From contig VEQT01000013.1 in the NCBI GenBank assembly GCA_018883065.1, positions 1 to 51,188 of the forward strand: a stretch of 51,188 bases of DNA, in the 5' to 3' direction. This DNA comes from Flavobacterium sp. (GTDB taxonomy: Bacteria > Bacteroidota > Bacteroidia > Flavobacteriales > Flavobacteriaceae). Position numbers and translations under genes: made by a program. Below, one piece after another: positions 1 through 7,655 of the stretch; positions within the stretch are counted from its first letter, which is position 1, and each line of letters opens with the position of its first letter. Under the pieces are notes generated by a model. The model worked only from the letters and a program-made list of their open reading frames with translations, did no database searches and was not told the DNA's origin.

Positions 1-139
1 CATTTGTTGTATTACACAATACATTTACTTTCAAATTCAAATTATTCACACATCTAGAAATACTAAATTGAAGTATTCTATTGACTTTAAAGCCATTACT
101 ATAAACTACAAAAAAAACGAAAAAAAAAGCCCGTTTTTG

Positions 140-170
140 TTGTTAGATAACGAATGAAAAGTTAAGTTTG
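140..170 (+). promoter_or_regulatory. Probable Bacteroidota promoter of the tRNA operon
   Basis: TTG at 140-142, a 20-base spacer, then TAAGTTTG at 163-170, which fits the Bacteroidota primary sigma consensus TTTG-N19-TAnnTTTG. It lies 32 bases upstream of the first tRNA, so transcription should begin just before 180. Seen directly; promoter function is inferred. Confidence 0.6.
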
Positions 171-202
171 CAACCGCTAAAATGAATTCGTTCTTTGAGC
201 TT

Positions 203-289
203 GGAGAGTTGCCTGAGAGGCCGAAAGGACATGTTTGCTAAACATGCGTATGGGAAACTGTACCAAGGGTTCGAATCCCTTACTCTCCG
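203..289 (+). tRNA. tRNA-Ser (anticodon GCT)
   Basis: A class II tRNA of 87 bases. The acceptor stem is GGAGAGT (203-209) with ACTCTCC (282-288) and discriminator G at 289. The anticodon stem CATGT/ACATG encloses the loop TTGCTAA, giving anticodon GCT, which reads AGC/AGU serine codons. The long variable arm and the GGTTCGAATCC T-arm are visible. CCA is not encoded. It is the first of three closely spaced tRNAs that are probably one transcript. Confidence 0.95.
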
Positions 290-302
290 CTAAGTTATCC
301 TT

Positions 303-377
303 CGGGGTGTAGCGTAGCCCGGTTATCGCGCCTGCTTTGGGAGCAGGAGGCCGCAGGTTCGAATCCTGCCACCCCGA
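303..377 (+). tRNA. tRNA-Pro (anticodon TGG)
   Basis: The acceptor stem is CGGGGTG (303-309) with CACCCCG (370-376) and discriminator A. The anticodon stem CCTGC/GCAGG encloses TTTGGGA, giving anticodon TGG for proline. The T-arm GCAGGTTCGAATCCTGC is intact. CCA is not encoded. It lies 13 bases after tRNA-Ser. Confidence 0.95.
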
Positions 378-381
378 CAAC

Positions 382-455
<74 letters not shown>

Positions 456-471
456 CGAATAAACAAAAACA

Positions 472-520
472 AGAGTAAAAACGTCCAAGTTCACTTGAGC
501 GTTTTTACTCTTTTTTTGTT
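472..520 (+). terminator. Rho-independent terminator of the tRNA operon
   Basis: The arm AGAGTAAAAACG (472-483) pairs with CGTTTTTACTCT (500-511), and an inner CAAG/CTTG stem extends the hairpin. A run of T follows (511-517). It ends the three-tRNA transcript. Confidence 0.85.
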
Positions 521-533
521 TTCAAAGCGGAAC

Positions 534-567
534 GTTAAAGGATGTTGCGCCAGCAAAATCCTTTAAC
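534..567. repeat. Hairpin repeat copy 1
   Basis: An 8-bp perfect stem, GTTAAAGG (534-541) with CCTTTAAC (560-567), encloses an 18-base loop. The 19-mer ATGTTGCGCCAGCAAAATC (542-560) recurs exactly at 656-674 inside a different stem. The loop itself contains a small TTGC-GCCA-GCAA inverted repeat. Function is unknown: it could be a REP-like repeat or a structured RNA. Confidence 0.7.
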
Positions 568-577
568 ATGAGCTTTG

Positions 578-599
578 CACAATGCCTTTGGGCGTTGTG
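578..599. repeat. Intergenic hairpin between the two repeat copies
   Basis: CACAATGCC (578-586) pairs with GGCGTTGTG (591-599), with one G-T pair, across the 4-base loop TTTG. No T-run follows on either strand, so it does not look like a terminator. It sits between the two copies of the 19-bp repeat and may belong to the same structured element. Confidence 0.5.
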
Positions 600-648
600 A
601 TTACTTGTTGATTAAAAAATTCAGCTTTCAAAATAACATTACTAAACG

Positions 649-687
649 TGAACGAATGTTGCGCCAGCAAAATCATTCTACATTCAC
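649..687. repeat. Hairpin repeat copy 2
   Basis: The second copy of ATGTTGCGCCAGCAAAATC is at 656-674. Its flanks form a different, imperfect stem: GTGAA with TTCAC on the outside and GAAT with ATTC on the inside. An identical loop in stems of unrelated sequence suggests that structure is kept while the stem sequence drifts. Confidence 0.55.
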
Positions 688-760
688 TAGAATCAACAGC
701 CTCCTAATTCAATAAATGAGATTATTTTTTTTACCCATGTCTACCGACAAACAAAAAATC

Positions 761-976
761 TTACTTTTTAATTGAATTAATAACATATACACGATAAGTC
801 CTAAGAGCAAGCGCAGTAGAATCTATTTCAGGTGTAGCATATAATTTATCATCAAGAACAACTCCTTTTTCAAGTAAATTTGAATTTTCAGACGGATACA
901 ACCAACTATTTTTAGGTACAACAAAAGATTCCTTAATTGTTGTTTGAGAATCTATTTCGGGTAAAGAATCTTCCAT
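761..976 (-). CDS. Possible small protein, unrecognised
   Basis: A 71-residue reading frame that starts at an ATG at 976. I recognise no family. It is hydrophilic, with no signal peptide or membrane segment; it begins MEDSLPEIDSQ and ends in a basic VYVINSIKK. No clear promoter or ribosome binding site is visible. It lies in an otherwise non-coding stretch (456-1204) beside the hairpin repeats, so it may be spurious, a gene remnant or a genuine small gene. Conservation of the frame in relatives would decide. Confidence 0.3.
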   Translation of the reverse strand: MEDSLPEIDSQTTIKESFVVPKNSWLYPSENSNLLEKGVVLDDKLYATPEIDSTALALRTYRVYVINSIKK

Positions 977-1138
977 AAACGAGATTAACTAATTGAAATG
1001 GTAAATTGTAAATCTACTTTTTTGCGTGAAATAAAATTTCAATCAATAGTATTTTTTTTATTTTTTTATTCACAGTTATACTTCTATTTTAATGGATAAA
1101 TTGGTTGGTTTAAATACCTTGTTTTTCAGTCAAAACCA

Positions 1139-1168
1139 TTTGCGTGTAATTTAATTTGGTTAAATTCG
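1139..1168 (+). promoter_or_regulatory. Candidate promoter of the thiolase gene
   Basis: TTTG at 1139-1142, an 18-base spacer, then TAAATTCG at 1161-1168, one mismatch from TAnnTTTG. It lies 36 bases before the ATG at 1205. A plausible Bacteroidota promoter, not proven. Confidence 0.45.
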
Positions 1169-1204
1169 CGACCAAAGTGAGAACCTAATACAAAACCAAC
1201 AAAC

Positions 1205-2383
1205 ATGAACAAAAAAGTAGTTATTGTAGCTGCTGCCCGAACCCCAATTGGAAGTTTTATGGGCGCTTTATCAACCGTTTCTGCACCGCATTTGGGTGCT
1301 GCTGCCATTAAAGGTGCTTTGGCACAAATTAATTTGGATCCTTCCCTAATTGATGAGGTAATTATGGGAAATGTGGTTCAAGCCGGAGTAGGTCAAGCCC
1401 CTGCTCGTCAAGCAGCGCTGCATGCTGGATTACCAAATTCAGTAATTGCAACTACTGTAAATAAAGTATGTGCCTCGGGCATGAAAGCCGTGATGCAAGC
1501 TGCGCAAGCCATTATGGCTGGTGATGCAGAGATAGTAGTAGCGGGAGGAATGGAAAACATGAGTATGATTCCACACTATACCCACCTACGCAACGGCTAT
1601 AAATTTGGCCCTGCCACTTTGGTTGATGGCATGCAACGCGATGGTTTATCGGATGCTTATGACAACAATGCTATGGGCGTTTCTGCCGATTTATGTGCTA
1701 CAGAATACAAAATAAGCCGCGAAGCGCAAGATGCTTTTGCCATACAATCGTATGAGCGTTCGGCTAAAGCTTGGAGCGAAGGAAAATTTGACGACGAAGT
1801 AGTTCCTGTAGCTGTTCCGCAACGTCGTGGAGAACCCGTAATTGTGAGCAAAGACGAAGAATTTACCAATGTAAAATTGGACAAAATACCCAGTTTAAAT
1901 CCGGCCTTTACCAAAGAAGGAACCGTTACAGCAGCCAATGCATCAACCATCAATGACGGAGCCGGTGCTGTTATTTTAATGAGCGAAGAAAAAGCGCTCG
2001 AATTGAAACTAACTCCCTTGGCTTACATCAAGAGTTATGCCGATGCCGCGCAAGAACCAAAATGGTTTACAACTGCTCCTGCAAAAGCACTTCCAAAAGC
2101 CTTGGCCAAAGTAGGACTAAGTGTTTCAGATGTTGACTTTTTTGAATTTAACGAAGCATTCTCGGTGGTTGGTTTGGCCAATGCTCAGATTTTAGGATTG
2201 GACAACAACAAAGTAAATGTAAATGGTGGCGCAGTTTCTTTAGGACATCCATTGGGATGTTCGGGCGTACGCATCATTATTACCTTGATCAATGTTTTGA
2301 AACAAAATAATGCCAAATTAGGTGCAGCAGCCATTTGTAATGGCGGCGGTGGAGCTTCTGCAATTGTATTAGAACGCGCCTAA
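1205..2383 (+). CDS. Acetyl-CoA C-acetyltransferase (thiolase)
   Basis: Thiolase II family, 392 residues, the usual length. It condenses two acetyl-CoA to acetoacetyl-CoA or cleaves 3-ketoacyl-CoA in the cytoplasm. The nucleophile is Cys89 (NKVCASGMKAV), followed by the GGMENMS stretch, the NEAFS motif, His348 in GHPLGCSG and the acid/base Cys378 in CNGGGGASA. Positions match the Zoogloea biosynthetic thiolase numbering. The ATG at 1205 gives the standard MNKKVVIVAAARTPIG start. The NlpC/P60 gene follows after 15 bases, so the two are probably cotranscribed. A 3-hydroxyacyl-CoA dehydrogenase at 21568 could act in the same fatty-acid or hydroxybutyrate pathway but is not linked. The exact direction and chain-length preference cannot be read from sequence. 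Confidence 0.93.
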   Translation: MNKKVVIVAAARTPIGSFMGALSTVSAPHLGAAAIKGALAQINLDPSLIDEVIMGNVVQAGVGQAPARQAALHAGLPNSVIATTVNKVCASGMKAVMQAAQAIMAGDAEIVVAGGMENMSMIPHYTHLRNGYKFGPATLVDGMQRDGLSDAYDNNAMGVSADLCATEYKISREAQDAFAIQSYERSAKAWSEGKFDDEVVPVAVPQRRGEPVIVSKDEEFTNVKLDKIPSLNPAFTKEGTVTAANASTINDGAGAVILMSEEKALELKLTPLAYIKSYADAAQEPKWFTTAPAKALPKALAKVGLSVSDVDFFEFNEAFSVVGLANAQILGLDNNKVNVNGGAVSLGHPLGCSGVRIIITLINVLKQNNAKLGAAAICNGGGGASAIVLERA

Positions 2384-2398
2384 TTAAACAAATACAAC

Positions 2399-3160
2399 AT
2401 GTTTGGAATTTGCAATTTAGCGGTCATTCCTCTTCGGTTAGAACCATCTGACCGAAGTGAAATTGTGTCTCAAATTCTCTTTGGAGAGCATTTTGAAATT
2501 CTTGAAACACAAAAACAATGGCGCAAAATTAAATTGCATTTCGACCAGTATGAAGGGTGGATTGACGAAAAACAATTTCAAACCATTTCAGCTTCCGAAT
2601 TCAAAACCCTTTCTGATATACCAATTGTTTTAAATGGAGATTTGGTTGAATATATTTCCTATGGAAACAATCAGTTGTTGCCTATAACCTTGGGTGCGTC
2701 TGTATCTTTTTTATCAAATACAAGCATCAATCTGCAACAAATGAGTTTTGACGGATTAAAACTGGAAGGCATTCAAGCCAAGTCTAACTTAATTGAAACC
2801 GCTTTTATGTATGTAAATGCACCTTATTTGTGGGGTGGAAAAACACCATTTGGTATTGATTGTTCTGGGTTTACACAGATGGTATACAAATTAAACGGAT
2901 ATAGATTATTTCGCGATGCATCTCAGCAAGCAGCACAAGGTGTACCCTTGAGTTTCATTGAAGAAAGTGAAGCTGGAGATTTGGCCTTTTTTGACAATGA
3001 AGAGGGAAAAATTATTCATGTGGGCATCATCATGGACGACAACTACATCATCCATGCTAGCGGGAAAGTACGCATCGATCGATTGGATCACCTGGGTATT
3101 TACAACGCCGACCTGAATAAACACACCCATAAATTACGTGTAATCAAAAAAATAATTTAA
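2399..3160 (+). CDS. NlpC/P60 family peptidoglycan hydrolase with SH3-like N-terminus
   Basis: A 253-residue C40 cysteine peptidase, expected to cut peptidoglycan stem peptides. Residues about 1-60 look like a bacterial SH3-type domain (IPLRLEPSDRSEIVSQ, then GWIDEKQF) and 60-120 like a second one. The catalytic domain covers about 125-250, with Cys155 in FGIDCSGF, His207 in IIHVGII and a third polar residue, His219, in YIIHASG. No N-terminal signal peptide is evident, so either export is non-classical or the protein acts on recycled fragments in the cytoplasm. It follows the thiolase by 15 bases. Confidence 0.88.
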   Translation: MFGICNLAVIPLRLEPSDRSEIVSQILFGEHFEILETQKQWRKIKLHFDQYEGWIDEKQFQTISASEFKTLSDIPIVLNGDLVEYISYGNNQLLPITLGASVSFLSNTSINLQQMSFDGLKLEGIQAKSNLIETAFMYVNAPYLWGGKTPFGIDCSGFTQMVYKLNGYRLFRDASQQAAQGVPLSFIEESEAGDLAFFDNEEGKIIHVGIIMDDNYIIHASGKVRIDRLDHLGIYNADLNKHTHKLRVIKKII

Positions 3161-3234
3161 CAGTTGTTAACTTAAATCAACCGTTTTCGTTTTAAATATA
3201 ATAGTACTTTAGCCTAATTTTATTACCAAATAAT

Positions 3235-6200
3235 ATGAAATCAAAATTTATTGCCTTGCTTTTGCTCTCTTTTTTGCATAATTCGTATGCTCAAACCGAA
3301 GCAGATAAAGTAAAAATTATTGCTGAGACCAATGTAGCTGAGCTAAATCGTTTGGCACCCATATATGATTCGATTTACAAAACCAATAAGCTTAAAGCAA
3401 TGGAATTGGCCGCTGTAAAAGGCTGGGAAGAATTTATAGTCAAGCCCAATGGCGGAAAAGCTGAATTGGTAAGCGTTGATGAATTTGACAACCCAATCTA
3501 TTACACCACATTTAATGCAGGCGCTGCGATTACCACCCGAGCAAATCGTTTAAATACTGGTGGAAGTTTAGGCCTTCAATTGGACGGTCAGAACATGACT
3601 GTTGGTGTGTGGGACGGCGGAAGAGTGCGAAGTACGCATCAATTAATTGCTGGAAGAGTAACACAAGTGGACAATCCTACTTCAACTTCTGACCATGCCA
3701 CACACGTATCTGGAACTGTTATGGGAGGAACTGCAAGTGCTACTGCTAAAGGCATGGCCTCACAAGCCAACTTAAGAGCATATGATTGGACAACCGATAC
3801 GTTTGAAGTAACACAAGCAGCCGCAAATGGGCTTTTGGTTTCAAATCATTCCTACGGAAATGACCCTGCTACAGTACCAGTGTACAAATGGGGAAAATAC
3901 GATGCAGACGCCAAAACCTTTGACAATATTATGTTTAATGCACCCTATTATTTGTTTGTAAATTCGGCAGGAAATTCTAGAAATGCGGGTTATAATACAA
4001 CAAAAAACGGTTATGATTTATTATCTGGAAAAAGCACTTCCAAAAATGGCTTAATTGTGGCTGCAGTGAATCAAGTAAACAACTATACCTCACCTAGCAG
4101 TGTAACAATGTCTAGCTTTAGTAGTTGGGGGCCAACCGATGATGGACGCGTTAAGCCCGACATTTGCGGTAAAGGAGTAAATGTTCGTTCGTGTACTGCA
4201 AGTTCAGATTCGTCTTATTCTTCCTATAGTGGTACATCAATGTCTTCACCCAATGTAGCTGGCACTTTACTGTTGATTCAGCAACATTATAAAAATGTGA
4301 AAGGCGGATTTATGCGTTCGGCTACCTTGCGTGGTCTAGCCATTCATACTGCCGATGAAGCAGGTGGATCTGCAGGACCAGATTACCGTTTTGGTTGGGG
4401 ATTATTGAATGCTGAACGAGCTGCTGTTCATATTACTAATGATGGTATAGACACCATGATTAAAGAAAATACCTTGAATCAAGGAAACTCATATACCTTT
4501 AACTTTGAGCCCAATGACGATACCAAAGCAATTAATGGTACAGTTTGTTGGACTGATCCTACAGGAACTATTGTTACTAATTCTATAACTGATTTTTTTG
4601 CGCCTGCATTGGTAAATGATTTGGATTTTAGAATAACAAATGGAAATACCGTTAATTTCCCCTGGAGGTTAAACCCGGAAACTGTAACAGCTGCAGCTAC
4701 AAAAGCAGATAATTTTGTAGATAATGTAGAGAAAATTGATGTTGCAGCCGGGGCTGGTACCTATACCGTGACAATAAATCACAAAGGCAATCTAATGAAT
4801 GCCTTGCAAAAATACTCATTGCTACTCAGTAACATAAAAGGCAAATCCATTTTACTGTCCTCAAACGATAAAATGATCAACCAAATTTGTCAAGGAACCG
4901 CTAGTACTTCATTTCAATTTCAATTGGAAGCCAATCCAACATTTAGTGGAATTGCCGAATTCAGTGTTGAAGGCGTACCTGCTGGTGTTGTTGCTAGTTT
5001 TGCATCAAACAATTTGAATGCATCAAGCAGCAATGAACTTACGCTTACTAACCTTGAGAATGTTCAAGCTGGAACCTATAATTTGATAGTAGCTGCAACA
5101 AGTGGCTCTACGGTAACCAACTTATTTTATACCCTTATTATTCAAAGTCCACAACTTATAGGCCCATCATTATCAACGCCAGTAGACAATGCGTTAATTG
5201 CAACCAACACCACCACGCTATCATGGGAAAACATGGGAGATAATATTGCAAGTTATGCTGTCGAAATGTCAACTGATCCTTCATTTTCAGCTGCCATACA
5301 AACGTATACTACACTAACTACACAATTGGCTTTGAACAACTTATTGTTTGGAACAACCTATTATTGGCGAGTTAAAGCAGCCAACGAATGTGGATTCTCT
5401 GAGTTTTCAAGTGTGAACTCATTTACAACAGCATGTAGTTCAAATCTTGTAGTTACTGTATCAAATATAACAACAAGTGGTGCAACCTTTAGCTGGACAA
5501 ATCCAAATGGTTCTGACTTTTTTGAAGTTTTAGTAGTGCCAGCAGGAAATCCTGCAACAGGTGCCTATACTACAGTAAACACAACTTCTTACACTGTACA
5601 AGGATTGGACTCATTTGGATCATATGATTTTTATGTACGTGCAAGTTGCGCTGGCAACAGCTTTTCAAATTTGGTAACCAAGCCCTTTAATACCCTTATC
5701 AATCACTGCGTAGATGGTGTGTTTTTTGATACCGGAGGTCCAACAGGCAATTACAGCAACAGCGAATATTACACTACTACCATGAATCCGGTAAATGCAG
5801 GTGATCAGGTTTCAGTAACGTTTACCTCGTTCAATTTAGAAAATGGTATTGATCGATTAACTATTTATAATGGTCCAAGCACAAGCTCACCATTTATAGT
5901 GGAGCAATATGGATTTACAGGCACGAATTCTCCAGGAACCGTAACATCTACCGACCCTTCAGGAAAATTAACCTTTGTATTTTATTCTGACGGAGCCAAT
6001 ACTGCTCCAGGATTTACTGCAACTGTTACGTGTGCCAATTTATCAACCACTCAGGTAACAAAAAGCAAATTCATCTACTACCCTAACCCAACAAAAGATG
6101 TTTTGCATTTTGATGCCGTTGAAACAATTCAATCCATTAGCGCATACAACCTATTGGGTCAAATGGTTTTGCATCAAAATATAAACGAACGCAAAGCCCT

Positions 6201-6291
6201 GTTAAATACAGAGTTCTTAACGCCAGGAACCTATTTATTTAAGGTGCAAACTAGTTCAACTACTGAAACGGTAAAAATCACAAAAGAGTAA
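3235..6291 (+). CDS. Secreted subtilisin-like (S8) protease with T9SS sorting domain
   Basis: A 1018-residue multidomain exoprotease. A signal peptide (about 1-19, ending SYAQ) is followed by the S8 domain with Asp127 (VGVWDGGR), His157 (DHATHVSG), oxyanion Asn247 (SAGNS) and Ser335 (SGTSMSSP). After it come beta-rich modules, two fibronectin type III-like repeats (about 640-820), and a CUB-like region starting near CVDGVFFDTGG with paired cysteines. The last 75 residues, from YYPNPTKDVLHF to VKITKE, form a type A T9SS sorting domain, so the protein should cross the outer membrane by T9SS and be attached or released. It has its own upstream gap of 74 bases and a bidirectional terminator downstream. 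Confidence 0.93.
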   Translation: MKSKFIALLLLSFLHNSYAQTEADKVKIIAETNVAELNRLAPIYDSIYKTNKLKAMELAAVKGWEEFIVKPNGGKAELVSVDEFDNPIYYTTFNAGAAITTRANRLNTGGSLGLQLDGQNMTVGVWDGGRVRSTHQLIAGRVTQVDNPTSTSDHATHVSGTVMGGTASATAKGMASQANLRAYDWTTDTFEVTQAAANGLLVSNHSYGNDPATVPVYKWGKYDADAKTFDNIMFNAPYYLFVNSAGNSRNAGYNTTKNGYDLLSGKSTSKNGLIVAAVNQVNNYTSPSSVTMSSFSSWGPTDDGRVKPDICGKGVNVRSCTASSDSSYSSYSGTSMSSPNVAGTLLLIQQHYKNVKGGFMRSATLRGLAIHTADEAGGSAGPDYRFGWGLLNAERAAVHITNDGIDTMIKENTLNQGNSYTFNFEPNDDTKAINGTVCWTDPTGTIVTNSITDFFAPALVNDLDFRITNGNTVNFPWRLNPETVTAAATKADNFVDNVEKIDVAAGAGTYTVTINHKGNLMNALQKYSLLLSNIKGKSILLSSNDKMINQICQGTASTSFQFQLEANPTFSGIAEFSVEGVPAGVVASFASNNLNASSSNELTLTNLENVQAGTYNLIVAATSGSTVTNLFYTLIIQSPQLIGPSLSTPVDNALIATNTTTLSWENMGDNIASYAVEMSTDPSFSAAIQTYTTLTTQLALNNLLFGTTYYWRVKAANECGFSEFSSVNSFTTACSSNLVVTVSNITTSGATFSWTNPNGSDFFEVLVVPAGNPATGAYTTVNTTSYTVQGLDSFGSYDFYVRASCAGNSFSNLVTKPFNTLINHCVDGVFFDTGGPTGNYSNSEYYTTTMNPVNAGDQVSVTFTSFNLENGIDRLTIYNGPSTSSPFIVEQYGFTGTNSPGTVTSTDPSGKLTFVFYSDGANTAPGFTATVTCANLSTTQVTKSKFIYYPNPTKDVLHFDAVETIQSISAYNLLGQMVLHQNINERKALLNTEFLTPGTYLFKVQTSSTTETVKITKE

Positions 6292-6308
6292 ATTTTCCAA
6301 ACTCCACA

Positions 6309-6340
6309 AAAAAAGCCATCTAATTAGATGGCTTTTTTGT
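6309..6340. terminator. Bidirectional terminator between the protease and TPR genes
   Basis: A palindromic stem, AGCCATCTAA with TTAGATGGCT (6314-6333), is flanked by A-runs on the left and T-runs on the right. It can therefore terminate the + strand protease transcript and the - strand gyrA-TPR transcript. Confidence 0.85.
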
Positions 6341-6362
6341 TTAAAATTGTCTTGTACTGAAA

Positions 6363-7640
6363 TTATTTTGCAGCGTTCAGTTTTGCTTTCAATGCCTTTT
6401 TTTTGTCCATCATTTCTAATGCACCATATACATTAAGCAATGTTGTAGCGACATCAGCATTGTCCGGATTAAGTTCTAAGGCCTTCTCTAAATAGGGGAT
6501 TGAGGCAAGAAATAAACCATCACGTTGTTTTTTAAGTACATCATACTTTTTCATATCCTTATCTGATGTACCCAATTTATTCATTTCATCAACCAATTTT
6601 TTCTCGCCATCCAAGGTAAGGATCGCTAAATTCAAATAGGCATTCACATAGTCAGGCTTGATTTCGATGGCACGTTTGTAATATTGTTCGGCTGCAACGG
6701 GATCATTTTTAGAAGCAATTACACCCAAATTGTATACCAAATCAGCATCATTGGGATTTTTAGCCAACACCTCAGAAATTAATTTTTTGTACGTAACAAA
6801 ATCCTGAAGTTGTAAATAAATATCGGCTTCTGCTAAAGTTAATGACGTATCATCTGGATTCGCTACGCGCGCTTCAGCCAAGGCTAATTTAGCGGCTTCT
6901 GTTTGGTTTTTTTGCAACAAGATTAAGGCAATGTTTTTGTAAATCTCTCCTCGTTTAGAAGGGATCGCTTCGTCACGCGGATCCGTATACAATTTCAATT
7001 TTACTTTACTGTCTCGATCTTCTTTGTTTGAAAAAAACTCTTCTTGCTCATTCAGCACATTCTTTGCATAGTAGGCCATGCCCTCACCTGAATAGTTTAA
7101 TTTTTTGAGCTCGTTGTAGTAACCCAAAGCCGTGTCGTAATCTTGACCATTTACCGCATAACTGGCTGCGAAATACAATTTTTCTAAATCGGAATTGTCA
7201 ATTTCGTAGGCTGTATATAAAAACTGTGAACCTGCAAGGTAGTTCTTTTGGTTGCCTTCATCAACCGCATTATTTATCAAGCTGTTTTTAACATTGGCTA
7301 TACCCGCAGTTGCTTGCTCTGTGTATTTTGATTTACCCGATGCTTTTTCAATAGCTAACACTTGTTTGTATGAATTAGCAGCTAACTTTAAATTGGAAGC
7401 AGCATCCATTTTTTTAGCCGCAAGATCTAATGCAGCATTTGCTTTTACAAAATGAAATTGGGCTTTCTCTGACTCTGATGCAGCGGATAAAAGCGATTCA
7501 GCTTGTGCTAAACTAGTCATGGCTTCGGCAGCATTACCACTTTTGAGTGCTTTTTCGGCTGCTTTAATTTGATCCTTTTGAGCTTGTGTATTCATCGTTA
7601 ATACGAAAGCCGATGCAAGGAGTACATACTTACTTTTCAT
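6363..7640 (-). CDS. Exported tetratricopeptide repeat protein
   Basis: A 425-residue protein with a signal peptide (MKSKYVLLASAFVLTMNTQA, cleavage before QKD) and multiple TPR-like helix pairs. The clearest is YYKRAIEIKPDYVNAYLNLA; another lies near the C-terminus at YLEKALELNPDNADVATT. It is expected in the periplasm as a scaffold; partner unknown. It starts 15 bases after gyrA on the same strand and ends at the shared terminator, so it is likely cotranscribed with gyrase. No enzymatic motif is visible. Confidence 0.82.
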   Translation of the reverse strand: MKSKYVLLASAFVLTMNTQAQKDQIKAAEKALKSGNAAEAMTSLAQAESLLSAASESEKAQFHFVKANAALDLAAKKMDAASNLKLAANSYKQVLAIEKASGKSKYTEQATAGIANVKNSLINNAVDEGNQKNYLAGSQFLYTAYEIDNSDLEKLYFAASYAVNGQDYDTALGYYNELKKLNYSGEGMAYYAKNVLNEQEEFFSNKEDRDSKVKLKLYTDPRDEAIPSKRGEIYKNIALILLQKNQTEAAKLALAEARVANPDDTSLTLAEADIYLQLQDFVTYKKLISEVLAKNPNDADLVYNLGVIASKNDPVAAEQYYKRAIEIKPDYVNAYLNLAILTLDGEKKLVDEMNKLGTSDKDMKKYDVLKKQRDGLFLASIPYLEKALELNPDNADVATTLLNVYGALEMMDKKKALKAKLNAAK

Positions 7641-7655
7641 GGGTTGGATTTTTAA

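Larger units (their letters stand above)
456..1204. other. Mostly non-coding stretch between tRNA operon and thiolase
   Basis: About 750 bases holding the tRNA terminator, the two 19-bp hairpin repeats, one further hairpin, a doubtful 71-codon reading frame on the minus strand (761-976) and the candidate thiolase promoter. AT-rich homopolymer runs lie at 1049-1069. No other gene is apparent. Confidence 0.7.

Noticed and set aside
1..139. Search for a gene or repeat at the left edge
   Set aside because: AT-rich, with no reading frame, hairpin or RNA gene that I can support.
1657..1953. Reading frame antisense to the thiolase gene
   Set aside because: Lies wholly within a convincing thiolase gene and has no recognisable features.
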